The notes beneath the pieces were generated by a model. The model was not told the origin of the DNA. It made no database searches and was given only the letters and a program-made list of their open reading frames with translations. The position numbers and the translations under genes are program-made. Positions 18,518 to 26,071 of a stretch of DNA of 64,000 nucleotides are shown here, one piece after another; position 1 is the first letter of the stretch; each line of letters starts with the position of its first letter. The DNA is from Methylococcaceae bacterium. GTDB taxonomy: Bacteria > Pseudomonadota > Gammaproteobacteria > Methylococcales > Methylomonadaceae. The stretch is from contig JAUYBL010000009.1 in the NCBI GenBank assembly GCA_030693065.1, forward strand, positions 45,471-109,470. Reading direction: 5' to 3'.

Positions 18518-18547
18518 TTGACACAATAATTAGATAAGCAGTATCTT
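18518..18547 (+). promoter_or_regulatory. sigma-70 promoter of the cysK-encapsulin operon
   Basis: TTGACA at 18518-18523, spacer of 18, TATCTT at 18542-18547. Transcription would start near 18554, immediately before the leader motif, leaving a 5' leader of about 140 bases. Confidence 0.7.
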
Positions 18548-18556
18548 AGCGGTGTA

Positions 18557-18608
18557 GCACGAACTGACCGGACAACCGGAGGCCAGTGCCCTATTTGGAT
18601 GAAGGGCA
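18557..18608 (+). promoter_or_regulatory. candidate structured leader motif, copy B
   Basis: CTGACCGGACAACCGGAG (18564-18581) holds CCGG-ACAA-CCGG. It is enclosed by GCAC (18557-18560) and GTGC (18586-18589), and followed by TGCCC/GGGCA (18587-18591 and 18604-18608), which would compete for the same bases. It begins a few bases after the predicted transcription start. Mutually exclusive stems in a leader are what a switch would look like; no ligand is known. It does not match the riboswitch classes I can recall. Confidence 0.5.
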
Positions 18609-18695
18609 AGGCTTTCTATTGGAAAAAAATTATGTCGACAGTCAGTTCAATAAAATGTTACCAATTTAGTTTTGAGACCACTTCAGGAGATGACT

Positions 18696-19673
18696 GTGTC
18701 GCATTACTATCAAGATAATTCCCAATCTATCGGCAACACCCCGCTGGTAAAACTAAATCGCATCACTGACGGCGCAGCCGCTACCGTGCTGGCCAAAATT
18801 GAAGGCCGTAACCCTGCCTATTCGGTGAAATGCCGCATTGGCGCCGCCATGGTTTGGGATGCCGAACAACGCGGCCTGTTAGGACCTGGCAAGGAACTGG
18901 TTGAACCCACCAGTGGCAATACCGGCATTGCCTTAGCATTTGTCGCAGCCGCACGAGGCATTCCCCTTACCTTAACCATGCCAGAAACCATGAGCGTAGA
19001 ACGCCGCAAGTTACTGGTGGCCTATGGCGCTAAATTGGTCTTAACCGAAGGCCCCAAAGGCATGAGTGGCGCTATCGCCAAGGCCGAAGAGATTGTCGCC
19101 TCTGATCCAGAGCGCTATGTGTTGTTACAGCAATTCAAAAATCCTGCAAACCCAGCAATCCACGAAAAAACCACCGGACCGGAAATCTGGAATGACACCG
19201 ACGGCGCAATTGACATTCTTGTGTCGGGGGTAGGCACCGGCGGCACTATCACCGGCGTTTCTCGATACATCAAGCATACTCAAGGCAAGGCCATCCAGTC
19301 GATTGCTGTTGAACCAACTGCCAGCCCAGTGTTGACCCAGTTCCGCGCAGGCGAGCCATTACAACCTGGCCCACATAAAATTCAAGGCATAGGCGCCGGC
19401 TTTGTTCCAGGCGTACTTGATCTATCCGTAGTTGATGATATTGAGCAAGTAAGCAATGAAGAAGCTATTGAATTTGCCCGCCGCTTGGCAAAAGAAGAAG
19501 GCATTCTGGCAGGCATTTCCTGTGGAGCCGCTGTCGCAGTCGCGATCAGGGCTGCAAAACGACCAGAAAATGCCGGCAAAACTATCGTAGTAATCCTACC
19601 CGATTCAGGCGAACGCTATTTAAGCTCCGCATTGTTTGAAGGCGTTTTTGATGCTCAAGGAATCGCACAATGA
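18696..19673 (+). CDS. cysK: cysteine synthase (O-acetylserine sulfhydrylase)
   Basis: Makes L-cysteine from O-acetylserine and sulfide with pyridoxal phosphate. I chose GTG 18696 because AGGAG at 18685-18689 is six bases upstream, and [23 protein letters not shown] is the normal N-terminus; the ATG at 18690 touches the ribosome site. The product has 325 residues. The PLP lysine is in [11 protein letters not shown], followed by the substrate loop [11 protein letters not shown] and the phosphate-binding [11 protein letters not shown]. It overlaps the acetyltransferase gene by four bases. This is the counterpart of srpG in the cyanobacterial srpGHI sulfur-regulated genes. Confidence 0.95.
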   Translation: MSHYYQDNSQSIGNTPLVKLNRITDGAAATVLAKIEGRNPAYSVKCRIGAAMVWDAEQRGLLGPGKELVEPTSGNTGIALAFVAAARGIPLTLTMPETMSVERRKLLVAYGAKLVLTEGPKGMSGAIAKAEEIVASDPERYVLLQQFKNPANPAIHEKTTGPEIWNDTDGAIDILVSGVGTGGTITGVSRYIKHTQGKAIQSIAVEPTASPVLTQFRAGEPLQPGPHKIQGIGAGFVPGVLDLSVVDDIEQVSNEEAIEFARRLAKEEGILAGISCGAAVAVAIRAAKRPENAGKTIVVILPDSGERYLSSALFEGVFDAQGIAQ

Positions 19674-20611
19674 GCGATATTGATTTATTGAATACCGGAG
19701 GATACCAATGGGGTATCGAAGCACTGGTTAGCCAGTTGCGCGAACTCCGTGTGCAGTCCTTAGAATCCAGGCATAGACTCAACCGCCCACCCAAGCTGCC
19801 GTCACGAAAAGAATTGCACAGCATTCTTGACGGTCTTGGTGCTGTATTATTTCCCAATCGTTTAGGCTCACCGGATCTGAATGACGAAGGCATCGATTTT
19901 TTCGTCGGCCATACGCTGGATAGCTTACTCCGTAAGTTGTACAAACAAATTCGTCGCGAGTTGCAGTTTATTTCCGGCCACGAAGGTGATCTTAAAGAAA
20001 CCCATGAACGGGCTGTGGTGATTACTCGCGAATTTGCAGCGCGTCTGCCTACTGTCAGAGCTTTGCTTGATACGGACATTCACGCCGCTTACGAAGGTGA
20101 TCCTGCCGCAAGAAGCCCGGATGAAATATTGGTTTGTTACCCAGGCATTACTGCGATTATTCATCATCGTCTGGCACATATCCTTTATCAAGCAGGCGTC
20201 CCGCTGGTAGCCCGTATCATCTCGGAACTTGCCCACTCCGCCACCGGCATTGATATTCACCCTGGCGCACAAATTGGCGACAGTTTCTTCATTGATCACG
20301 GCACTGGCGTCGTGATCGGTGAAACTGCGATTATCGGCCGCCGAGTTCGCCTGTATCAAGCTGTGACCTTGGGCGCGAAACGCTTTCCCAAAGATGCTGA
20401 TGGCGCTTTGGTTAAAGGCAATGCCCGTCACCCTATTGTCGAAGATGATGTGGTGATTTACGCGGGCGCAACCATTTTAGGCCGCATTACCATTGGCCAT
20501 GGCTCTACCATTGGCGGCAACGTCTGGCTGACCCACACTGTTGCTCCGGGTAGCAATATTACCCAAGCCTATGTACGTAACGAACTTTTTGACGGAGGTG
20601 CTGGTATCTAA
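19670..20611 (+). CDS. cysE: serine O-acetyltransferase (EpsC/SrpH type)
   Basis: Acetylates L-serine with acetyl-CoA to give O-acetylserine, the substrate of CysK. The 313-residue protein has an extended N-terminal helical domain (about 1-180) and a left-handed beta-helix of hexapeptide repeats (about 185-300: [44 protein letters not shown]). The catalytic His and Asp fall in the HPGAQIG and DHGTGV segments. The long form matches EpsC-type enzymes found beside encapsulins. It overlaps cysK (ATGA) and is 71 bases ahead of the encapsulin. The C-terminus differs from the E. coli CysE tail that cysteine inhibits, so feedback control may differ. Confidence 0.92.
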   Translation: MSDIDLLNTGGYQWGIEALVSQLRELRVQSLESRHRLNRPPKLPSRKELHSILDGLGAVLFPNRLGSPDLNDEGIDFFVGHTLDSLLRKLYKQIRRELQFISGHEGDLKETHERAVVITREFAARLPTVRALLDTDIHAAYEGDPAARSPDEILVCYPGITAIIHHRLAHILYQAGVPLVARIISELAHSATGIDIHPGAQIGDSFFIDHGTGVVIGETAIIGRRVRLYQAVTLGAKRFPKDADGALVKGNARHPIVEDDVVIYAGATILGRITIGHGSTIGGNVWLTHTVAPGSNITQAYVRNELFDGGAGI

Positions 20612-20682
20612 TTAATGCCCCCACCCGGCATGCATGCATTAACTCTCTCCCCTAATAACACTGAAAACTTAAGGAAAAAACC

Positions 20683-21600
20683 ATGTCTGATATTCATGAA
20701 GCCCATACTGCGTTAGGCGACGTCGCTGCACGTACCCTATCGAACGCTACCAAAACCGTACCAATGATGGGAAGCATCACCCCTCGGTGGTTGGTACATC
20801 TGCTGCAATGGGTACCTGTCGAAGCGGGTATTTATCGCGTAAACAAAGTTAAAAATGAAGCCGACATGGCAGTTGATTGCTCTAGTTTGGATGAAAAAGT
20901 ATTACCACAAACTTTCGTAGATTACGAAGAATGGGGCCGTGAATACCGTTTAAATGCAGTTAACACTGTACTGGACGTGCATACACGGGTATCTGATTTA
21001 TATAGCAGCCCGCATAACCAAATTCACGAACAATTACGCTTGACCATTGAAACCATTAAAGAACGTCAAGAAAGCGAATTGCTCAATAACAAAGAATATG
21101 GCCTGTTGAACAACGTTGCGCCTTCACAAAAAATTAAAACCCGCAATGGCTCACCCACTCCCGATGACTTGGATGAGTTAATTGCCACTGTTTGGAAAGA
21201 GCCGGGCTTCTTCTTAGCACACCCTAAAGCCATTGCAGCTTTCGGTCGTGAAGCCACACGTCGCGGCACACCACCACCTACAGTGTCTTTATTTGGCTCA
21301 CAATTTTTGACTTGGCGCGGTATTCCGTTAATCCCAACTGATAAATTGGCTATTACCAAAGGTAAAACCAACATTTTATTAATTCGTAGCGGTGAAAGCC
21401 GTCAAGGTGTTGTTGGTCTGTATCAACCTAACCTGAGCGGCGAATTAAGCATGGGCCTATCAGTCCGTTTTATGGGTATCAACCACAAAGCCATTGCTTC
21501 TTATTTGGTCTCACTGTATTGCTCACTGGCTGTGTTGACTGACGATGCTCTCGGGGTTCTCGAGAACGTTGAGGTAGGCAATTACTATGACTACAAGTAA
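20683..21600 (+). CDS. srpI: family 2A encapsulin shell protein (SrpI-like)
   Basis: A 305-residue HK97-fold capsid-like protein of encapsulin family 2A. Signatures are the N-terminal arm (ARTLSNATKTVPMMGSITPRWLVHLLQWVPV), EAGIYRVNK, and the core with LFGSQFLTWRGIPLIPTDKL and VGLYQPNLSGELSMGLSVRFMGI. Known shells of this family are 60-mers of about 24-30 nm that enclose a cysteine desulfurase; in a few bacteria they store elemental sulfur. No phage genes are nearby. Its stop overlaps the desulfurase start by 14 bases, giving tight stoichiometric coupling of shell and cargo. AAGGAA precedes the ATG. Confidence 0.95.
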   Translation: MSDIHEAHTALGDVAARTLSNATKTVPMMGSITPRWLVHLLQWVPVEAGIYRVNKVKNEADMAVDCSSLDEKVLPQTFVDYEEWGREYRLNAVNTVLDVHTRVSDLYSSPHNQIHEQLRLTIETIKERQESELLNNKEYGLLNNVAPSQKIKTRNGSPTPDDLDELIATVWKEPGFFLAHPKAIAAFGREATRRGTPPPTVSLFGSQFLTWRGIPLIPTDKLAITKGKTNILLIRSGESRQGVVGLYQPNLSGELSMGLSVRFMGINHKAIASYLVSLYCSLAVLTDDALGVLENVEVGNYYDYK

Positions 21601-23422
21601 TTTTGACGGCATTCCATCAACCGGCACTGCTACTGACACTATGAATTTTGCTAATTCATTGCCTGACGTTTTTCAATTAGAAAAACTGGCTAACGAACTA
21701 TTTTCAGCGTTACCCTGTGATGGCACAGGGACTGGCGTTGGTTTGTTATCGTCAGCGGCTTCTAATGTATTTACCGAGCAGCTATCAGGCATAGACAAAG
21801 CGATAATACCGGGCACCTCGCCAAATCATTTTGGCGTACCTGGTGAAGCAGAACTACAAAAGCTATTCGCACCTCGTTCCGCATCTGTAGGCAGTTTTCC
21901 GAGCAGTAAATTAGCAACTTCGCATCCAGATGATGCCTTGAGCGCATTGCATGCACCGCAACAACCTGTTGATAAATCATTATTTACCGGCATTAACACG
22001 CAAGGTTTTGATTTACCGGGCGAAGCTGAGCTAAAAAAGCTGTTAGCTGAAAAATCCATATCCCCTGCAGCGAAAAGCCATGCAATAGTGCCTACCGCTA
22101 AAGCGGATACTCCGGCTGTCACTGATTTCTACTTTCTTAACGAGAGCACATCGCTAAACCGAAGTGCGCCCGTATCGGCGCTAGATTTTGCTCACCCTGC
22201 GTTTGATGTCAGCGCAGTGCGGCGTGACTTTCCTATTCTTAATGAACGGGTTAATGGTCATCAATTAGTTTGGTTTGATAATGCTGCGACCACGCAAAAA
22301 CCGCAGGTCGTGATCGACCGTGTTTCGTATTTCTACGAACACGAAAACTCCAACATCCACCGTGCAGCGCATGAATTGGCCGCACGTTCGACAGATGCTT
22401 ACGAAAAAGCCCGCAACACTGTGGCACGGTTTTTAAACGCATCGTCAGCGGATGAAATTATTTTCGTCCGTGGTACCACGGAAGGCATCAACTTGGTTGC
22501 CAAAAGCTGGGGCAAGCAAAATATCAGCGAAGGCGACGAGATTGTCATTTCATGGTTGGAGCATCACGCCAACATCGTGCCTTGGCAGCAGTTGTGTTCT
22601 GAAACTGGCGCCATACTCCGTGTTGCGCCCGTCGATGATAACGGTCAGGTATTACTGAATGAATACCAAAAACTGCTGACTTCAAAAACCAAGCTAGTGT
22701 CATTCACGCAAGTCTCCAATGCCTTGGGTACCGTGACGCCTGCGCAACAAATGATCGAAATGGCGCATCGCGTTGGCGCTAAAGTTTTACTTGATGGCGC
22801 GCAATCAGTCTCGCATTTACGTGCTGATGTGCAAAAACTGGATTGTGACTGGTTTGTCTTTTCCGGCCATAAAATATTCGGACCGACCGGAATTGGCGCA
22901 GTCTATGGCAAGCCAGAATTGCTTGAAGGCATGCCACCTTGGCAAGGCGGCGGCAATATGATCGAAGATGTGACATTTGAAAAAACCGTTTACCAACCTG
23001 CTCCAGCACGTTTTGAAGCCGGCACTGGCAATATCGCCGATGCGGTGGGTCTAGGTGCGGCTTTAGAATATGTTGAACATGTTGGTATCGATAACATTGC
23101 CCGTTATGAGCATGAACTATTGGTATATGCGATGGATAAGCTGCAAAGCATATCCGGCCTATGCCTGATCGGCACGGCACCGGACAAAACCAGTGTGTTG
23201 TCGTTTGTACTTGCTGGTCATAGCAACCAAGATATTGGCGTTGCGTTAAATAAAGTCGGTATTGCAGTACGTACTGGCCATCATTGCGCTCAACCTATCT
23301 TGCGTCGCTTTGGTTTGGAAAGCACTGTCCGTCCTTCCTTAGCGTTTTACAACACGCATGATGAGATAGATCATCTCGTCAACACTGTGCGTCGGATTAA
23401 AAACGGTAGCGCTGTTTACTAG
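21587..23422 (+). CDS. cysteine desulfurase with N-terminal encapsulin cargo domain
   Basis: Removes sulfur from L-cysteine, giving alanine and a protein persulfide. The catalytic part (about residues 208-605) is SufS-like: PLP lysine K429 in SGHKIFGPTG, and catalytic cysteine C567 in RTGHHCAQP. The first ~205 residues are a low-complexity, proline- and serine-rich extension absent from SufS. It holds LEKLANELFSALP at 31-43 and two copies of a motif, FGVPGEAELQKLF at 82-94 and FDLPGEAELKKLL at 141-153. Such extensions direct the enzyme into family 2A encapsulin shells. Start overlaps the shell gene. The SufE/SufU sulfur acceptor is not in the window. A terminator follows. Confidence 0.95.
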   Translation: MTTSNFDGIPSTGTATDTMNFANSLPDVFQLEKLANELFSALPCDGTGTGVGLLSSAASNVFTEQLSGIDKAIIPGTSPNHFGVPGEAELQKLFAPRSASVGSFPSSKLATSHPDDALSALHAPQQPVDKSLFTGINTQGFDLPGEAELKKLLAEKSISPAAKSHAIVPTAKADTPAVTDFYFLNESTSLNRSAPVSALDFAHPAFDVSAVRRDFPILNERVNGHQLVWFDNAATTQKPQVVIDRVSYFYEHENSNIHRAAHELAARSTDAYEKARNTVARFLNASSADEIIFVRGTTEGINLVAKSWGKQNISEGDEIVISWLEHHANIVPWQQLCSETGAILRVAPVDDNGQVLLNEYQKLLTSKTKLVSFTQVSNALGTVTPAQQMIEMAHRVGAKVLLDGAQSVSHLRADVQKLDCDWFVFSGHKIFGPTGIGAVYGKPELLEGMPPWQGGGNMIEDVTFEKTVYQPAPARFEAGTGNIADAVGLGAALEYVEHVGIDNIARYEHELLVYAMDKLQSISGLCLIGTAPDKTSVLSFVLAGHSNQDIGVALNKVGIAVRTGHHCAQPILRRFGLESTVRPSLAFYNTHDEIDHLVNTVRRIKNGSAVY

Positions 23423-23444
23423 CGTTAACGAAAATCCTGCTATT

Positions 23445-23470
23445 CGGCGGCCATGAGCCGCCGTTTTTTT
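23445..23470 (+). terminator. terminator of the cysK-encapsulin operon
   Basis: Seven perfect G-C pairs (CGGCGGC, loop CATGA, GCCGCCG) at 23445-23463, followed by seven T. Confidence 0.92.
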
Positions 23471-23560
23471 AAGTTCTTTTTGTGAAACTCTGCTCCTGTA
23501 ACAAACAGGAACGTTTTCGACATCCGCAATTCTGTCCTGCATAATTACAGCCCGACTTTG

Positions 23561-24385
23561 ATGCTCGATCAACACAACCAAAATCTCATGTTAAAAAACA
23601 CCCAAAAATTGTTAGCCATTATGGCGCAACTTCGAGACCCCGAGCACGGCTGCGCCTGGGACGTTAAACAGGATTTCACCAGCCTGATTCCCTATCTGAT
23701 TGAAGAGTCGTATGAGGTTATCGACGCCATTGAACGTAACGATTTGGATGATCTACGTTCCGAACTGGGCGATTTATTGCTACAAGTGGTGTTCCATGCC
23801 CAAATTGCCGACGAGCGCGGCCTGTTTAATTTTGAACAAATTGCCGAAAGTATCAGCGACAAACTAATTCGCAGGCATCCGCACGTGTTTGCTGACGCTG
23901 TCTTTAACAGCGATGAAGAACGGCATCAAGCCTGGGAACAAATCAAAGCCAGCGAACGACAAAGTAGAAGCAGCGCAACACCCCAAGATAGCGTTTTATC
24001 GGGCGTAGCTCGCAATCTGCCAGCGTTACTGGAATGCGAAAAAATTCAGGATCGTGCAGCACAACATGGCTTTGATTGGCCAGACGTACCGCCCGTTTTT
24101 GACAAAGTGCTAGAAGAATTAGAAGAAGTTAGAGAAGCTTGGCAATCTGGCGACCAAGCCCATATTCAAGAAGAAATTGGCGACTTGCTATTAGTTGCAG
24201 TAAATCTGGCCAGACATATGAAAGTAAATCCTGAGCTGGCGCTTAAACAAAGTACCCAAAAATTTATGACCCGGTTTCGTTACATAGAAGAACAAGTAGC
24301 GGCCTCTGAGCGCAAATTAACCGATTGCGAATTAACTGAATTGGATGAGTTTTGGAACGCTGCCAAGCTAGCGCTGAAAAAATAA
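23561..24385 (+). CDS. mazG: nucleoside triphosphate pyrophosphohydrolase MazG
   Basis: Hydrolyses NTPs and dNTPs to monophosphates, cleaning pools and affecting ppGpp in E. coli. Two tandem MazG folds are visible: the first with CAWDVKQDFTSLIPYLIEESYEV and ELGDLLLQVVFHAQI (about 25-90), the second with EELEEVREAWQSG and EEIGDLLLVAVNLARH (about 180-235), giving the paired EExxE and ExxD metal sites. Start is uncertain: ATG 23561 or ATG 23588 (nine codons later, MLKNTQKLLAIM); neither has a clear ribosome site, and the second is closer to the usual length of about 263. Monocistronic, between two terminators. Confidence 0.93.
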   Translation: MLDQHNQNLMLKNTQKLLAIMAQLRDPEHGCAWDVKQDFTSLIPYLIEESYEVIDAIERNDLDDLRSELGDLLLQVVFHAQIADERGLFNFEQIAESISDKLIRRHPHVFADAVFNSDEERHQAWEQIKASERQSRSSATPQDSVLSGVARNLPALLECEKIQDRAAQHGFDWPDVPPVFDKVLEELEEVREAWQSGDQAHIQEEIGDLLLVAVNLARHMKVNPELALKQSTQKFMTRFRYIEEQVAASERKLTDCELTELDEFWNAAKLALKK

Positions 24386-24386
24386 A

Positions 24387-24415
24387 GACCCTGGAGAACT
24401 GAGTCCGCCAGGGTC
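24387..24415. terminator. terminator between mazG and the PEP-CTERM pair
   Basis: GACCCTGG (24387-24394) pairs with CCAGGGTC (24408-24415). The A-run before it gives a T-rich tract on the minus strand, so it mainly serves the PEP-CTERM genes. Confidence 0.65.
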
Positions 24416-24439
24416 ATATTTATGCTGTACAGAGGTGCT

Positions 24440-25108
24440 TTAAAATGCAGCTGATTTACGTTTTAGTGCCAAAATACCAAATAATCCGGATAAGAACATC
24501 CACACGGCACCAGGAACCGGGACAGCGGCCACCTGAGAATTGGTGAATTCAACCCTTAAACCGGTTGGGTTGCCCCCTGATTGCTTAACATTGGTAACCA
24601 GAAATTCCAGTGTGTTAATACCCGCAACAAATAAATGGCTAGCCGCAGCAAAGTTATACCACTGACTAAATCCAGCCGCTGAACCTATAATCTCGCCGTT
24701 GAAATATACCGTTGCATTGTTATCTGCAGAAAACCGTCCAGCAAAAGAAGCTGTGCTGGCATTAAATCCGGATAAATCAAACTCTAGTGTCCATAAATAC
24801 GAGCCGTTGTGCGAAGGATCGTAACTTTGCGCCCTGTTATCGGTGGGTGTTAACCAATGTGACGTGTTGCTGTCAGCAAGCCATGGACTAATTGGCCAAC
24901 CTGCCCCCACAGCAGCTTCACCGTAACCGCCGTAAATTGAATTCCCATCTCCATCAGTTAACTTGTAATTAAAGTCGGTAGCCTTATCGACAGTGATTCC
25001 AGCACCCGTATTGAAAAGGCCTGGTATTGAGATGGTATCAGCTTGAGCATTAACAACTGCCAACGTAGCTAAGCCAACAAACAATGCACTTCTTAGATAG
25101 TTTTTCAT
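24440..25108 (-). CDS. PEP-CTERM sorting-domain secreted protein, copy 2
   Basis: A 222-residue protein with a signal peptide (about 1-23, ending VNAQA) and a C-terminal PEP-CTERM-like anchor: VPVPGAVWMFLSGLFGILALKRK, i.e. the Pro-rich sorting motif, hydrophobic helix and basic tail recognised by exosortase. The middle has a jelly-roll-like layout with FSADNNATVYFNGEIIG, seen in secreted carbohydrate-binding or matrix proteins. It is a close paralogue of the gene at 25150, 41 bases upstream, and the two are probably co-transcribed. No exosortase lies in the window, so sorting would rely on an enzyme elsewhere. Confidence 0.85.
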   Translation of the reverse strand: MKNYLRSALFVGLATLAVVNAQADTISIPGLFNTGAGITVDKATDFNYKLTDGDGNSIYGGYGEAAVGAGWPISPWLADSNTSHWLTPTDNRAQSYDPSHNGSYLWTLEFDLSGFNASTASFAGRFSADNNATVYFNGEIIGSAAGFSQWYNFAAASHLFVAGINTLEFLVTNVKQSGGNPTGLRVEFTNSQVAAVPVPGAVWMFLSGLFGILALKRKSAAF

Positions 25109-25149
25109 ACGAAATCCTAGGTTAATTATTAAATAATGACAAAGATGAA

Positions 25150-25842
25150 TTACTTAGAAGCCAATAAGCGGGGTTTTTCTACCCCAGCAAACATCAACAA
25201 GCCGACTGCAATCAATGCTAATGCACCCGGGGCAGGCACCTGCGAAGACAAAGCATTAGCTTGTATAGGCGTGACATCTGAAGAAGTGAACTCAACTCGC
25301 AAGCCGGTAGGATTTCCTGATAACTGTTTAATGTTAACTACTATAAATTCAAGTGTATTGAGACCCGCAACGAAATAATTACTTGTCGCTGTAAAGCTGT
25401 ACCAGCTTGCAAAATCATTTGCAATGCCGATTGGATTGCCATTTAGATAGGCAACGGCGTTATTGTCAGCAGAAAACCGCCCGGTAAATGAAGCAGTACT
25501 CGGTTCAAATCCCGTTAAATCAAACGCCAGTGTCCATAAATAAAAACCATTGCGTACAGGATCAAAACTTTGACTTCTATTTGCAGTGGGTGTTAGCCAA
25601 TGTGAGGTATCGCTGTCTGCCACCCAGGGACTAATAGGCCAACCTGACCCCACCGCGGCTTCCCCATAACCACCATAAATTGAACTTCCCGAAAGATTTG
25701 TTAATTGATAGTTCGTATCAGTTGTTTTATCGACAGTAATACCTTCTCCAGTGTTGTATAAACCAACAATTGGCACAGCTTGGGCATTTACCGTAAATAA
25801 GACCGAAGAGACAAGCAAAGCGGCCATGATATTTTTATTCAT
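25150..25842 (-). CDS. PEP-CTERM sorting-domain secreted protein, copy 1
   Basis: A 230-residue paralogue of the gene at 24440; the two share long runs such as SIYGGYGEAAVG, GWPISPW and ADS.TSHWLTPT. It has a signal peptide (about 1-23, ending VNAQA) and ends VPAPGALALIAVGLLMFAGVEKPRLLASK, a PEP-CTERM-type anchor whose basic tail is weaker than that of copy 2. The conserved SFTGRFSADNNAVAYLNGNPIG block suggests the same fold. A sigma-54-like promoter lies upstream at 25916-25930, and a sigma-54 activator gene diverges from it, so activation by that regulator is likely. Confidence 0.85.
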   Translation of the reverse strand: MNKNIMAALLVSSVLFTVNAQAVPIVGLYNTGEGITVDKTTDTNYQLTNLSGSSIYGGYGEAAVGSGWPISPWVADSDTSHWLTPTANRSQSFDPVRNGFYLWTLAFDLTGFEPSTASFTGRFSADNNAVAYLNGNPIGIANDFASWYSFTATSNYFVAGLNTLEFIVVNIKQLSGNPTGLRVEFTSSDVTPIQANALSSQVPAPGALALIAVGLLMFAGVEKPRLLASK

Positions 25843-25915
25843 AATTTTATTACCTTTTAGAATGGTGGAAATCGTCTACGCTGCACGCATATATGAAGCG
25901 CTTAGCAATTAACTA

Positions 25916-25930
25916 TCAATTCCCATGCCA
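25916..25930 (-). promoter_or_regulatory. sigma-54-like promoter of the PEP-CTERM pair
   Basis: On the minus strand TGGCAT-N5-TTGA matches the TGGCAC-N5-TTGC consensus at 8 of 10 defined positions. The GG of the -24 box is intact; the final C of the -12 box is A. About 74 bases separate it from the start at 25842. Confidence 0.5.
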
Positions 25931-26071
25931 ATAACGTAAAGCCAATAAAACAAGCATTTTGGCCTACAATAGAAGACGTTAACCGGACAACTTCGTCAGC
26001 AAGACTGACAGTTTTGTCAAAATAATTAACTCAGCCTGTCATAACAGCCACTGACCAACAGCCAAACCAAT

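Noticed and set aside
18557..18608. Known riboswitch such as SAM-I, cobalamin or TPP
   Set aside because: GGCCAGTG resembles part of the cobalamin GCCACTG box, but the other conserved boxes are absent.
20683..21600. Prophage capsid
   Set aside because: The HK97-type protein matches family 2A encapsulins and is fused by overlap to its cargo gene; no phage gene is nearby.
25980..26005. Third copy of the CCGG leader motif (TTAACCGGACAACTTCGTCAGC)
   Set aside because: Only ACCGGACAAC matches; the second CCGG and the GCAC/GTGC clamp are missing, and the gene downstream is not a sulfur gene.
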